A stretch of 64,000 nucleotides of DNA from Flavobacterium pectinovorum. Its GTDB lineage: Bacteria > Bacteroidota > Bacteroidia > Flavobacteriales > Flavobacteriaceae. The translations under genes were made by a program, and so were the position numbers. The notes below the pieces were generated by a model. The model was not told the origin of the DNA. It saw only the letters and a list, made by a program, of their open reading frames with translations, and did no database searches. This document shows, piece after piece, positions 36,801 through 46,787 of the stretch (position 1 is the stretch's first letter; every line of letters starts with the position of its first letter). The stretch covers positions 248,001 through 312,000 of the forward strand of contig NZ_RCZH01000004.1 in the NCBI RefSeq assembly GCF_006438875.1. The letters run 5' to 3'.

Positions 36801-39800
36801 CCTGATTATACTGTTGTTCAACCCACTTGTACATCCTCGGGCAGCATTACAATAAATACAGTTGCCAGTTTTTATAGTTTTGATGGAGGCAATACTTGGG
36901 GAACTTCTCCTTCTTTATCAAATCTTAATTCTTATGTATATTACGGCATTGCAATAAAAAACAATTTAGGATGTGTTTCTAACTCTGTAAGTGTTTCAAT
37001 TAATAACCCAAGGCTTCCTGATCCAGATTATACAGTTACCAATCCAAGTTGTGGAAATATTGGCAATATTACATTCAACAAAACTGCAGATTATTACAGT
37101 ATCGATTATGGTACAACCTGGAGTACAAGTAATATTTTTAATAATTTAAGCCAGGGATCTTACTATTTAACAGTAAAAAAAGATGATTGTATATCAAATA
37201 ACATTAATATTTATCTGGATAACTCGAAGTTAGCACAGCCCAAATTAACCATCGTTCAGCCAGGATGCGGAACAAAAGGCAGTATTAAAATTAATACTAC
37301 TGCCAGCTCTTATAGTGTTGACGGGACAAATTGGAGTACAACTCCTCTTTTTTCGAATCTTTCAGCAGGATATTATTACCCAATGATCAAAAATGCTCAA
37401 GGATGTGTTTCTAACTCAAACTCGGTGTTCCTTGAAGAGTTTTATCTTCCTGTTCCCGCTTTTAAAACAACACAACCTACTTGTGGAGTTGGAGGAAGTA
37501 TAACCTTTACTTCAACTGGAGCACAATACAGTATAGATGGAGGTAAAACCTGGAGCACTAATCCTGTATTTACTAATCTAAGTCCAAACAATTATTATTA
37601 TTTATCAATAAAGAATGCTTCCGGGTGCACGTCTAACCCTTACAGTTCATCCGTTACACTACAACAATATTATTTACCTAATCCGGATTTTACATTTATA
37701 CAACCAACCTGTGGTATTGACGGAAGTATTACCATTGCAACAGTTGCAAGTTCTTATAGCTTTGATAATGGCAATACTTGGACAACTAATCCAGTTCTTT
37801 CAGGACTTACTTCTGGTTATTACAACATTATGATACAAAATGCGGCAGGTTGTAAATCTTATGGTTTATCAATATCAATCAATCCTTATTATCTTCCCAA
37901 TCCAAATATAAAAGTAGTACAACCCAGCTGCGGAAATGGAGGAAGCATTACCGTTACTACTCCTGCAGACAGTTATAGTTTTGATGGAGGCAGCACTTGG
38001 ACTACAAATCCAATTTTATTAAATCCTGTAAGTTCGTCTTATAATGTCCTTATTAAAAATGCAACAGGTTGTAAATCAAACTCACAATATCTCTACATAA
38101 ACAATTATTACCTTCCCTCACCAAATGTATCTACTATTCAACCCACATGTAGTACTCCTACTGGAACTATAATAATAAATTCTGCCGCAGACCAATATAG
38201 TTTTGATGGAGGAATAACCTGGACTACAAATCCTGTAAAGAAAAATTTAGCTGACGGCTCATACAATGTAGTAATAAAAAACACTCTGGGCTGTACCTCT
38301 TACGGTAGTTATACATATATATATACTCCTCCCACAATTCCTGCTGCACCCGCTGTAAAGATAGTTCAACCTTCTTCCTGCGGCGCCACTGATGGAAGCA
38401 TCACTATAACAACATCAGCCATAAGTTATAGTTTCAATGATGGAAACAGTTGGACAACAAGTCCTACGAAAATAAATGTAGGGGCTGGTACCTATATTAT
38501 TAAAATCAAAACAGATTCCTATAGTTGCGAATCATCAACAACTGTTGTTAATTTGAGTTCTGGCAGTACAATTGCAGCTCCAACTTTTACTGCTACTCAG
38601 CCAAGTTGCAACTCATCAAAAGGTTCTATTACCATTACAACAAATGCAGCAACTTATAGCTATGACAACGGATTAACGTACGTTTTTTCTAACACAAAAA
38701 CAGATCTTTCTCCGGGTACTTATTTTATAAAAATTAAAAGTTTAGCGGGTTGTATTTCAGATGCTGCTCCGGTTACGATTTCACCATTATCAGCGCTTTC
38801 AGCTCCTGCCTTTACAGCAGTTCAACCCAATTGCACCGATTTTACAGGATCAATTTCAATTAATACCGTAGCCGATTTTTATAGTTTTGATAACGGAATC
38901 ACGTATGGGACATCCAATAAAAAATCTAATCTGTCTGCAGGAACCTATAATTTGATGATTAAATATAATTCGGGTTGTATTTCTCTTGCGGTACCTGTCA
39001 CTATACAAGCTGCACCAGTAATTCCTGAAGCTCCACAAGTTGTAGTCAATGATCCAACTGGCTGTGATTCGACTACAGGCAGCATTATGGTTTCTACGGT
39101 TGCTAATCTATATAGTTTTGACGATGGTCTTACCTGGAATACTAGCAATACTGCCAGTTTATCTCCCGGAAGTTATTTTATCCGAATAAAGTACACAAAT
39201 GGCTGCGCATCTATTGCATATAAAGCAACCATCAATGTAGCGCCAAATGCTCCCGCAACTCCAACTTTAAAAGTTACTCAACCTATTACTTGCAGCAATC
39301 CATTTGGCTCGATTTTAATTACAAGTACAGCTGATCAATATAGTTTTGACAATGGTAAAAATTATTCAGCCAATCCTAATTCAGGAAATTTAATAGCCGG
39401 AACCTATAGGATTCGTGTTAAAAACAGCAGTGGATGCGAGTCTGCTCCCTTATCTACAATCATTAATCCTCCAACAGATTATCCGACCAATCCTGCATTT
39501 ACAACTATCCAGCCCGATTGCAATAATCTTAAAGGTGCTATTACAATTACCGATGCTGCATCAGAATATAGTTTCGATAATGGTGTTAGCTGGACTACAA
39601 TTGCAACGAAATCAAATCTTGACCCAAAAACCTATTTTATTAAGGTAAAAAATAATAAAGGCTGTATTTCAAATGCAACCACAGTTACCCTAACTCCTTT
39701 TACAAATTTTACTCAAAAGCCTGTTTTAGCCAGCCCTCAAGCATTCTGTATGCAACAAATTTCGACACTAAATTCAATTATTATCACAGGACAAAGTATA

Positions 39801-41138
39801 AAATGGTATAACGCAGTAACAAACGGATCTCTTTTACCCAATGCAACTTTGCTTCAAAACAATACAACATATTACGCTTCGCAAACTATAAATGGTTGTG
39901 AAAGCGAAAGAATTGCTGTGTCCATAAAAATTCAAGATACTCCTGCTCCTTCTGGCGATGCTAATCAGTCATTTTGTACAGGACAAAATCCAACTTTAGC
40001 AAACATTAAAATTACGGGAACTTCAATAAAATGGTATAACGCATTAATCAATGGTTCATTATTGGTAGAAACTACAAACCTCGAAAATGGAAAAACCTAT
40101 TACGCGTCTCAAACAGAAAATAATTGTGAAGGTTCTAGACTGGGAGTTACAGTATCAATTGTAAATACACCTTCTGCTCCAAGTGCAAATGGTAGTCTTT
40201 CTTTTTGCAAAAGCGATAATCCATCGTTAGCCAGCATTCAAATGTCTGGTCAAAATCTAAAATGGTACGATACTAATTACTCTGCAGCGGCTTTGCCAAA
40301 CACAGCTATTTTAGAAAACAATAGAACATATTATGCTTCACAGACAATTGGATGTGAAAGTAATAGAACGCCAGTTCTAGTTCGCGTTTATGACACTGCA
40401 ATGCCAGTAGGTAAAAACAGTCAGCAGTTTTGTATTGATGAAATTGCAACAATTGAAGATCTGAATATTTCTGGAACTGCACTTAAATGGTATGATGCAC
40501 CAGCAAACGGAAACATTTTATCTGAAACCACTTTGTTAGAAAGCAAAATGTATTATGCTACTCAAACAATAAATAGCTGCGAAAGCCAAAGATTTACTGT
40601 GACAGTAAAAACACAAGATACCTCTATACCGAATGCTGATTCTCCGCAACAATTCTGTATTCAGAAAAATGCAAGAATTAGGGACATTAAAATAATAGGA
40701 GAAAACATTAAGTGGTATGAAACTGCCTCATCTACTATCGGGTTATCTGAAATAACTGAACTTGCAGACGGAATCATTTATTATGCATCACAAACTATTA
40801 GTAACTGCGAAGGCGACAAAATTCCTGTTGCAATAAAAATTCTTGGAGCTACGACGACAGAATGTATCCATTTTGTTGATGAACTTCCTTATCCTAAATT
40901 CTTTACGCCAAATAATGATGGATATAATGACACCTGGACAATTGACTTTGTCTATTTAGCGCCAAATACAGGGATTAAAATATTTGATCGTTACGGAAAG
41001 TTTATCAAAGAATTATTTAATAACGGAGCCTGGGACGGAAATTATCTTGATCGGGAACAACCAGCATCGGATTACTGGTTTATGGTAACAAGATTAAATG
41101 GGACTGAATATAGAGGGCATTTTAGCTTGAAACGATAA
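33879..41138 (+). CDS. Giant SprB-like T9SS type B surface adhesin, 18 repeats
   Basis: 2419 aa from the ATG at 33879; the frame is open further upstream, but MKHTLLLFFLIFITPLFAQ is a clear signal peptide and is shared with the next gene. An N-terminal region (about 20-430) carries a short coiled coil and a lectin-like fold with FGYMYIDDVC. One PKD/Ig-like domain leads into 18 tandem repeats of about 72 residues (about 35700-39700), each with QPTCG, GSITI, YSFDNGATWTT and IKNxxGC. Five Ig-like modules follow (QAFC, IKWYNA, TYYASQTINGCES). The end is a gliding-motility C-terminal (type B) domain, YPKFFTPNNDGYNDTW to GHFSLKR. It is likely exported by T9SS and used for adhesion or gliding. Confidence 0.93.
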   Translation: MKHTLLLFFLIFITPLFAQQTKQEVNRDSISKYTLNKKILIEDKNGHLIQNLEQQKQFLKIREEKMKAEILDLKKVILNSKAGNLTSKTAATLQGVEICTNGGFEQYETINGSSYLKNFLCTIGDPPGPTQCRSITNTADSYINRYDPNNMDIMATGVSANLIDPYIGDIKAFDQYALKINYENSSTYGSIVQGKRFKTNNENYLKFNYKAVLQSVYDNSHTDNQAFVKARILDKNKTVVSEFCLVGDEKNCIFSKVPSQASDFVTLYTTNWQSGLLDISSIPNNEEFTVEFMASRCGLGGHFGYMYIDDVCILHSTENLQGSIELDPLNKVCPTLPISVCGSYTIPNSGGISASVNKITLNVYNSNNVSIYSTSTTSSLDTTNKKFCFTLKTSDFPNITSANYNVGVQIDYDISGTSCAGTTFNSATDSDANPGWDISFLNCSSSCTINVTTAKISQCDANHDGSENFDLSTLNSLIVPSIAGLNFSYFKNYNEAQSNLNAITNFKSYPSSSASIFVRVSRDATCYKIISANLEVRNPTANITGILNVCSGSTVLTSSPGSSYLWNTGGTTQSIKVTSLGNYSVTVTDSFGCTSNASVTIEPSQTAVSPALQVTQPSCFADTGTIKVTSAASQYSFDDGATWQTSDTKNNLYPGTYLVKIKTVNGCTSYSQSVIITAASTLYPNYSYTNPLFCGDKGSITITTPAAYYSFDDGVTWGSNPTANNLSPANYKIRTKDLQGCLSSSNNVLISSNTLETPTYTIESPACTVKGSITINTLSDFYTFDGGTTWVTNNIMSNLNAGSYVLGIKNALGCTSNYTYAYLNDFENSYPEYTTEQPVCGTDGSITITTIGDSYSFDNGATWTSNNVKILPFGTYQIKIKNNAGCISGGNYASLYQPYLNSPIFTQEQPTCGVNGKITINSLSDFYSFDNGATWTTLNSKSLPPGYYSIIIKNKLGCTSYPSGVYLNNPNIDIPDYTVVQPTCTSSGSITINTVASFYSFDGGNTWGTSPSLSNLNSYVYYGIAIKNNLGCVSNSVSVSINNPRLPDPDYTVTNPSCGNIGNITFNKTADYYSIDYGTTWSTSNIFNNLSQGSYYLTVKKDDCISNNINIYLDNSKLAQPKLTIVQPGCGTKGSIKINTTASSYSVDGTNWSTTPLFSNLSAGYYYPMIKNAQGCVSNSNSVFLEEFYLPVPAFKTTQPTCGVGGSITFTSTGAQYSIDGGKTWSTNPVFTNLSPNNYYYLSIKNASGCTSNPYSSSVTLQQYYLPNPDFTFIQPTCGIDGSITIATVASSYSFDNGNTWTTNPVLSGLTSGYYNIMIQNAAGCKSYGLSISINPYYLPNPNIKVVQPSCGNGGSITVTTPADSYSFDGGSTWTTNPILLNPVSSSYNVLIKNATGCKSNSQYLYINNYYLPSPNVSTIQPTCSTPTGTIIINSAADQYSFDGGITWTTNPVKKNLADGSYNVVIKNTLGCTSYGSYTYIYTPPTIPAAPAVKIVQPSSCGATDGSITITTSAISYSFNDGNSWTTSPTKINVGAGTYIIKIKTDSYSCESSTTVVNLSSGSTIAAPTFTATQPSCNSSKGSITITTNAATYSYDNGLTYVFSNTKTDLSPGTYFIKIKSLAGCISDAAPVTISPLSALSAPAFTAVQPNCTDFTGSISINTVADFYSFDNGITYGTSNKKSNLSAGTYNLMIKYNSGCISLAVPVTIQAAPVIPEAPQVVVNDPTGCDSTTGSIMVSTVANLYSFDDGLTWNTSNTASLSPGSYFIRIKYTNGCASIAYKATINVAPNAPATPTLKVTQPITCSNPFGSILITSTADQYSFDNGKNYSANPNSGNLIAGTYRIRVKNSSGCESAPLSTIINPPTDYPTNPAFTTIQPDCNNLKGAITITDAASEYSFDNGVSWTTIATKSNLDPKTYFIKVKNNKGCISNATTVTLTPFTNFTQKPVLASPQAFCMQQISTLNSIIITGQSIKWYNAVTNGSLLPNATLLQNNTTYYASQTINGCESERIAVSIKIQDTPAPSGDANQSFCTGQNPTLANIKITGTSIKWYNALINGSLLVETTNLENGKTYYASQTENNCEGSRLGVTVSIVNTPSAPSANGSLSFCKSDNPSLASIQMSGQNLKWYDTNYSAAALPNTAILENNRTYYASQTIGCESNRTPVLVRVYDTAMPVGKNSQQFCIDEIATIEDLNISGTALKWYDAPANGNILSETTLLESKMYYATQTINSCESQRFTVTVKTQDTSIPNADSPQQFCIQKNARIRDIKIIGENIKWYETASSTIGLSEITELADGIIYYASQTISNCEGDKIPVAIKILGATTTECIHFVDELPYPKFFTPNNDGYNDTWTIDFVYLAPNTGIKIFDRYGKFIKELFNNGAWDGNYLDREQPASDYWFMVTRLNGTEYRGHFSLKR
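35700..39710 (+). repeat. 18 tandem SprB-like repeats (protein level)
   Basis: About 4 kb encoding 18 diverged copies of a module of about 72 residues. Each has a paired Cys pattern (first in QPxC, second in GC), SITI, YSFDxGxTW and GxYxIxIKN. Copies 9-12 (YYLPNP linkers) are more alike than the rest, suggesting recent local duplication. Confidence 0.85.
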
Positions 41139-41249
41139 AACAATTTAATTCAAAAATTCTAATATAGCAGATTATGATTCTCTTAATAAAGATTCAAAAT
41201 CTGCTTACTAGATCGGAGAGTTTTAAATTGTCTTTTGTAGATATTTAAT

Positions 41250-41257
41250 TACATTTG
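41250..41257 (+). promoter_or_regulatory. -7 box of the second giant adhesin gene
   Basis: TACATTTG is embedded in the same promoter stretch as at 33851, 21 bp before the ATG at 41279. The 140-bp gap after the first adhesin shows no hairpin, so read-through is also possible. Confidence 0.65.
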
Positions 41258-41278
41258 CCGCAAGTCCAAATCAATCAA

Positions 41279-44200
41279 ATGAAACATACATTACTTTTAT
41301 TTTTTTTTATAATTACCATTCAATTGTTTTCTCAAAATAAAAACCAGTCTATTGGATTTAAAGAGAATAAAGGGCAAATAATCGACCAAAAAGGAAAACA
41401 GAATTCGGCTGTAAAATATCTATTAAATTCTAGTGGACTGAATGTGCAGCTTAGAAAAAATGGTTTTTCTTATGATGTTTATGAAGTGAAGAAAACTCCA
41501 ATCGTTCGTTCAGAAACAACAAAAAAAGTTCCTATTCAGATTCCGGAGAAAGAGAAAGAAACCAAACCCGAATATAATTTAGAATATATTTTTCATCGAA
41601 TAGACATTGACTTTGTAAATTCAAGTTCTAAAGTTGAATTAATTACGGATCAGAAATCAAAAGACTTTGATAACTACTACAATATTCCAAATAAACCAGA
41701 AGGAATCATTGGTGTTTATCAATACAAACAAATTACATACAAAAATATCTATCCTAATATTGATGTTGTTTTTTCTATTCCAAATGATCCTCAAAAAACT
41801 GTCGAATACAATTTTGTTATTCATCCAAAAGGAAAAATCTCAGACATTCAATTAAAATTTACTGGTGCAGAAACTGATTTAGTTGATAATAAAATCCAGA
41901 TGAATGTTCGCTTTGGAAAAATGGAAGAAACACTTCCAGCGAGTTGGATTGAAGAAGGAAATAATAAAAAGGAAATTGCTATTGGATATACTAAGATTAA
42001 AAAGAATGTTTATGGGTTTAGTAGTTTAGAAACTGTTTCTGGAAAAACTGTAATTATTGACCCTGTACCAAATAGATTGTGGGGGACTTATTATGGAGGA
42101 GAAAAAGATGATATTGCAACTTCAATTTTTACAAAAGATGATTTTGTATATATGGCGGGAATAACTTATAGTATAAATAACATTGCTTCTTCTGGGTCTC
42201 ATCAAACGAGCCATGCTTCAGTTGGTGGCAATAATTCTTTTTTTGCTAAACTCAATTCAGATGGCACAAGAGTTTGGGGAACTTATTACGGGGGTAGTAC
42301 TGATGATGATATTACGCAAATTAAAGTTTCAAACAATGATAATGTATATATTGTAGGTAAAAGTATAAGTACAAACAATATATCCACATTAGGAACTCAC
42401 CAACCTATTAAAAGTGATTATTATGATGGTTTTGTAGCTAAATTTGATACTAATGGTGTTCGACAATGGGGAACCTATTACGGTGGTTTAGATAATGATT
42501 ATTTAAATAGTCTTTTAATTGATAACAATGAAAACATTTATATTTCTGGTGCAACCTTTAGTAATGAGAGTATTTCAACATTAGGTTCACATCAATCAAA
42601 TTCAGGAAATTCACCTGATTCTTCTCAAGATGGATTCATTGCAAAATTAGATAAAAATGGTATCCGAGTTTGGGGAACATATTATGGTGGTAGTAAAGCG
42701 GATGCTATTTTTGACTCAAAATTTGATTCAACTGGGAATATTATTTTCTTAGGTATAGCAAGTAGTAGTGAAAACATTTCAACGGCGAATTCTTATCAAG
42801 AAACAAATACAAATGACGATAGTTTTTTGGTAAAATTCACACCTAATGGAAGTAGAATATGGGGAACTTATTTTGGAGGCAATAATAATGACTACTTTTT
42901 CAACATGGGTATAGACTCAAATGGCAGTATTTATTGTTTTGGGCAAACAAATAGTACCTCAAATATTAGTACCGCGGGTGTTTTTCAAGAAAACTACATT
43001 CAAAACAATATAACCTCTAATAGTGGTTGTATATTCAAATTTGATACAAATGGATTTAAAATTTGGGGAACTTATTTTTTCCCTGAAACATTAGGTGGAT
43101 CCGTTTCCAAAGATGGTAATCTATACTTTACAGGACGAGCAGAAAATGGTTTTCTTCCTACACCAAATGCATATCTGGAAATTAGAAATACCGGAACAGA
43201 TTCATATTTAGTTAAATTCAATAGTAATGGGCAAAGAGAATGGGCAACTTATTTTGGAGGAGAAGGTGCCGATAATGCTTTAATAACTGAAGTTGATGAT
43301 AATTCTAATATTTATCTCGCAGGAACTACCAATAGCAAAACTGCTATTGCAACAACAGGAACATACCAACCAAATCTATACCCGGATATTAATAATACTG
43401 GAGATGCTTTCTTAGTCAAATTTAAAGATTGTAACTCAACAACAATTATAACGAGCAACTCCCCTGTTTGCATCGGCAAAACTCTAGAACTAAAAGCTTC
43501 AGGTGGAACCAATTATTCCTGGACTGGGCCAAACGGTTTTACATCGACAGATCAAAACCCAACAATTACAAATGCAACAGCTATTAACAGTGGTGAATAT
43601 AGTTGCTCAATTACCGGAACTGGAGGTTGTGACGATACCAAAAAAATTACTGTTGTTATAGGTGATATAGAAAAACCAATTCCTGATTTGGCAACTCTTC
43701 CAACAATAAATGGAGATTGTCACACAATAATAAATACAACTCCAACAGCTACAGATGCTTGCGCTGGAGCGATTACAGGAACAACAACAAATCCATTATC
43801 ATATAGTTTGCCTGGAACTTATACTATTGTGTGGAATTATAATGATGGAAACGGAAACATTTCGACTCAAAACCAAACTGTTACTATTACAAATCAACCG
43901 CTACCGACTGCTAATTCTCCACAAACTTTCTGTAGTATTCAAAATGCTACTTTAGATAATATTAGTATCACAGGGCAAAACATAAAATGGTATGATGCTG
44001 CAACTGCAGGAATACTTTTAGCAAACACAACTCTACTTCAAAATGATGTAACGTATTATGCCACACAAACAATTAATGGCTGTGAAAGCGAAAGATTTGC
44101 TGTAGTTTCAAAAATTCAAAATACTTTGCCTCCAACAGGAGATGCAAATCAACCTTTTTGTTCCGGACAAAATCCAACGATCGCTGATATTATGGTAACC

Positions 44201-45322
44201 GGAGATCTTATAAAATGGTATGATGCTGCTTCAAATGGTACACTTTTGTCAACTACAACAAATCTTCAAGACGGAAAAACATATTATGCTTCGCAAACCT
44301 TAAACAGTTGTGAAAGTCAAAGATTTGCGATCACTGTTTCCGTGAAAAATACTCCTCTTGCTCCGCTTGAACTTAATCATCGTGCATTTTGCAAAAATGA
44401 AAATGCTACTTTAAACGATATTCAAACTGACGGACAAAATTTGAAATGGTACAGTTCAAACATTGCAGCCAGTACTTTACCAAATACTACTTTGCTAGAA
44501 AACAATATCACTTATTATGTTTCGCAAACTACAGGATGCGAAAGTGACAGAACTCCTATTTTGGTAAAAGTCAATGATACTAATTTACCAAATGCAAAAG
44601 CAGAACAATCTTTCTGTATCGATCAAAATGCTACAATTGCTGATATTAATATTCAGGGAACAGCGATCATTTGGTATGATGCCGTAATAGCTGGAAATGT
44701 TTTAACAGAAACAACTCTGCTTCAAAATCAAATATATTATGCAACACAAACACTAAACGGCTGTGAAAGCAAACGAATTGCAATTACCATAAAAATCCAA
44801 GATACCCAAAATCCAATTGCGAATTCTCCCCAAACATTCTGCATTCAAAAAAATGCTAAAATAAGTGACATAGGGATTAAAGGAGAAAATATAAAATGGT
44901 TTGAAACTATCTCTTCCAATACAACTTTATCAGAATCAACTTTGCTTCAAAACGGGGTTACTTATTATGCGACGCAAACTCTTAATAATTGCGAAAGTGG
45001 CAGAATTGCGGTAACCATAAAAGTTCTTGAAGCTACCACTGTTGAGTGTATTAATTTTGTTGATGAGCTTCCATATCCAAAATTCTTTACTCCAAACAAT
45101 GATACTTTTAATGATTACTGGACTATTGATTTCGCCTATTTAGCACCTAATACAGGAATCAAAATATTTGATCGTTACGGAAAATTCATCAAAGAATTAT
45201 TTAATAACGGAACTTGGGACGGAAATTATCTTGGCCAGGAGCAACCAGCGTCGGATTATTGGTTTACAGTAACAAGATTAAATGGCACCGAATTTAGAGG
45301 ACATTTTAGTTTAAAACGATAA
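41279..45322 (+). CDS. SBBP-propeller T9SS type B surface protein
   Basis: 1347 aa from ATG 41279, where MKHTLLLFFFIITIQLFSQ is a signal peptide nearly identical to that of the preceding gene. Residues about 25-260 are the DUF7948-type domain (FKENKGQI, LRKNGFSYDVYE) that precedes SBBP repeats. Seven SBBP beta-propeller blades follow (about 42070-43430), each opening with WGTYYGG or a variant. An Ig-like domain (VCIGKTLELKASGGTNYSW) and a HYR-like domain (ATDACAGAITGTT) lead into five Ig-like modules and a type B sorting domain closely matching the upstream protein. It is probably surface-exposed; binding target unknown. Confidence 0.92.
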   Translation: MKHTLLLFFFIITIQLFSQNKNQSIGFKENKGQIIDQKGKQNSAVKYLLNSSGLNVQLRKNGFSYDVYEVKKTPIVRSETTKKVPIQIPEKEKETKPEYNLEYIFHRIDIDFVNSSSKVELITDQKSKDFDNYYNIPNKPEGIIGVYQYKQITYKNIYPNIDVVFSIPNDPQKTVEYNFVIHPKGKISDIQLKFTGAETDLVDNKIQMNVRFGKMEETLPASWIEEGNNKKEIAIGYTKIKKNVYGFSSLETVSGKTVIIDPVPNRLWGTYYGGEKDDIATSIFTKDDFVYMAGITYSINNIASSGSHQTSHASVGGNNSFFAKLNSDGTRVWGTYYGGSTDDDITQIKVSNNDNVYIVGKSISTNNISTLGTHQPIKSDYYDGFVAKFDTNGVRQWGTYYGGLDNDYLNSLLIDNNENIYISGATFSNESISTLGSHQSNSGNSPDSSQDGFIAKLDKNGIRVWGTYYGGSKADAIFDSKFDSTGNIIFLGIASSSENISTANSYQETNTNDDSFLVKFTPNGSRIWGTYFGGNNNDYFFNMGIDSNGSIYCFGQTNSTSNISTAGVFQENYIQNNITSNSGCIFKFDTNGFKIWGTYFFPETLGGSVSKDGNLYFTGRAENGFLPTPNAYLEIRNTGTDSYLVKFNSNGQREWATYFGGEGADNALITEVDDNSNIYLAGTTNSKTAIATTGTYQPNLYPDINNTGDAFLVKFKDCNSTTIITSNSPVCIGKTLELKASGGTNYSWTGPNGFTSTDQNPTITNATAINSGEYSCSITGTGGCDDTKKITVVIGDIEKPIPDLATLPTINGDCHTIINTTPTATDACAGAITGTTTNPLSYSLPGTYTIVWNYNDGNGNISTQNQTVTITNQPLPTANSPQTFCSIQNATLDNISITGQNIKWYDAATAGILLANTTLLQNDVTYYATQTINGCESERFAVVSKIQNTLPPTGDANQPFCSGQNPTIADIMVTGDLIKWYDAASNGTLLSTTTNLQDGKTYYASQTLNSCESQRFAITVSVKNTPLAPLELNHRAFCKNENATLNDIQTDGQNLKWYSSNIAASTLPNTTLLENNITYYVSQTTGCESDRTPILVKVNDTNLPNAKAEQSFCIDQNATIADINIQGTAIIWYDAVIAGNVLTETTLLQNQIYYATQTLNGCESKRIAITIKIQDTQNPIANSPQTFCIQKNAKISDIGIKGENIKWFETISSNTTLSESTLLQNGVTYYATQTLNNCESGRIAVTIKVLEATTVECINFVDELPYPKFFTPNNDTFNDYWTIDFAYLAPNTGIKIFDRYGKFIKELFNNGTWDGNYLGQEQPASDYWFTVTRLNGTEFRGHFSLKR

Positions 45323-45376
45323 AGATTAATTTTACCGCAAAGTTCGCAAAGTATTTTTATCTGCAAGCTCTTACAA

Positions 45377-45430
45377 AAACACAAAGTTCGCAAAGCGTTG
45401 TATTGAAACTGCTTTGCGAACTTTGTGTTT
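45377..45430. terminator. 20-bp perfect hairpin between convergent genes
   Basis: Arm 45377-45396 pairs perfectly with 45411-45430 around a 14-nt loop. The arms consist of ACAAAGTTCGCAAAGC, the GCAAAG repeat theme also found at 19010, 27201 and 59170. Its place between the adhesin and the MHS transporter gene suggests two-way termination. Confidence 0.65.
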
Positions 45431-45474
45431 TCTAATGATAATATAAAATCATTGCGGACTTTCCAGTTAAAAAA

Positions 45475-46752
45475 CTAAAACTGATGCACTTTCTTAGAAA
45501 TTACTAAAAATGAAACTAAAGATACTAATGCCGCCGCAGTCAGGTAAAAACCTACATAATTTAAACCATAGGTACTTGCCAGCCAAATGGCAATCATTGG
45601 AGCAAATGCTGCACCAAGTATTCCTGCCAAATTAAAAGTCAAAGAGGCACCGGAATAACGAACGGTAGTAGGAAACAACTCCGATAAAAAAGTCCCTAAA
45701 GGTCCATAAGTAAACCCCATCAAAGACATTCCGATACAAACAAAAGCTGTTACTAATGTCGCATTTCCTGAATTTAGAAAGTAGGAAAAGAAAAATCCAA
45801 AAACAGCGATTGCAGCCGTTGTAATAATTAATATTTTGCGACGTCCAATTTTATCCGCGACCAAAGCCGAAACCGGAATAAAAAAAGCAAAAAACAATAC
45901 CGAAAGCAATTGGATCAACAAAGCATCTCTTTTGGTAAATCCTAAATCAGATGTAGCCCAACTAAGTGTAAAAACGGTCATTAAATAAAAAACCAAAAAG
46001 GTTGTAACGGCAGATAAAGTTCCAAAAATCAATTGATTCTTATATGATTTTAGCAAGGTGAAAAATGGAATTTTAACTTCCTTTTGTTCTTTTTTAGAAT
46101 TTTCGAATGCTGGAGTTTCACTAATTTTTAGACGAATATAAAATCCAACAATTACTAAAAGAGAACTTGCTATAAATGGAATTCTCCAACCATAATCCAT
46201 AAAAGCTTCGCTGCTCATACTGTCAGTTAAAATCAAAAAAGTTCCACCAGAAAGCAATAACCCTATTGGCGCTCCCAATTGAGGAAACATTCCGTACCAT
46301 GCGCGTTTATGTGGAGGCGCATTTTCAATTGCCAATAAAACAGCTCCGCCCCACTCTCCTCCTAAACCGACACCCTGACCAAATCTACAGAACATCAATA
46401 AAATGGGGGCAGCAATTCCGATACTTGCATAACCAGGTAAAAAACCAATTGCGATCGTTGATAATCCCATTGTTAATAACGCTACTACCAAAGTGACCTT
46501 ACGTCCAATTTTATCTCCATAATGCCCAAAAACAGCAGATCCTAAAGGTCTGGCCAAAAAGGCTATCGAAAAAGTAGCCAACGATTCCAGAGTAGAAACA
46601 GTACTATTAGCACCCGGAAAAAATAGTTGTGGAAAAACCAATACGGCTGCATTGGCATAAATATAGAAATCAAAAAATTCAATTGTGGTACCAATTAAAG
46701 AGCCAAAAAGAACATGTCGCAAGGAGTTTTCCTTATTAGGATTATTTTTCAT
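45475..46752 (-). CDS. MHS family MFS transporter (ShiA/ProP-like)
   Basis: Inner-membrane H+ symporter with about 12 transmembrane segments, 425 aa from the ATG at 46752. The frame extends to a TTG at 46782, but that lies inside the likely -7 box, so the ATG is chosen. Motifs: IGTTIEFFDFYIYANAA in helix 1, the loop GHYGDKIGRKVTL, FGQGVGLGGEWGGAVLL and the second-half ADKIGRRKIL. The MHS family carries metabolites such as shikimate, citrate, alpha-ketoglutarate or betaine; substrate cannot be told here. Confidence 0.88.
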   Translation of the reverse strand: MKNNPNKENSLRHVLFGSLIGTTIEFFDFYIYANAAVLVFPQLFFPGANSTVSTLESLATFSIAFLARPLGSAVFGHYGDKIGRKVTLVVALLTMGLSTIAIGFLPGYASIGIAAPILLMFCRFGQGVGLGGEWGGAVLLAIENAPPHKRAWYGMFPQLGAPIGLLLSGGTFLILTDSMSSEAFMDYGWRIPFIASSLLVIVGFYIRLKISETPAFENSKKEQKEVKIPFFTLLKSYKNQLIFGTLSAVTTFLVFYLMTVFTLSWATSDLGFTKRDALLIQLLSVLFFAFFIPVSALVADKIGRRKILIITTAAIAVFGFFFSYFLNSGNATLVTAFVCIGMSLMGFTYGPLGTFLSELFPTTVRYSGASLTFNLAGILGAAFAPMIAIWLASTYGLNYVGFYLTAAALVSLVSFLVISKKVHQF

Positions 46753-46779
46753 GTAAGATAGATATACTTTTTTTTCTTG

Positions 46780-46787
46780 CAAAAATA
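46780..46787 (-). promoter_or_regulatory. -7 box that decides the MHS transporter start
   Basis: On the minus strand this reads TATTTTTG, matching TAnnTTTG, 27 bp before the ATG at 46752. It overlaps the alternative TTG start, which is therefore unlikely. Confidence 0.45.

Noticed and set aside
35700..39710. Possible CRISPR or other DNA-level array
   Set aside because: The periodicity is in codons of one long gene; repeats are diverged at DNA level and there are no identical repeats with unique spacers.
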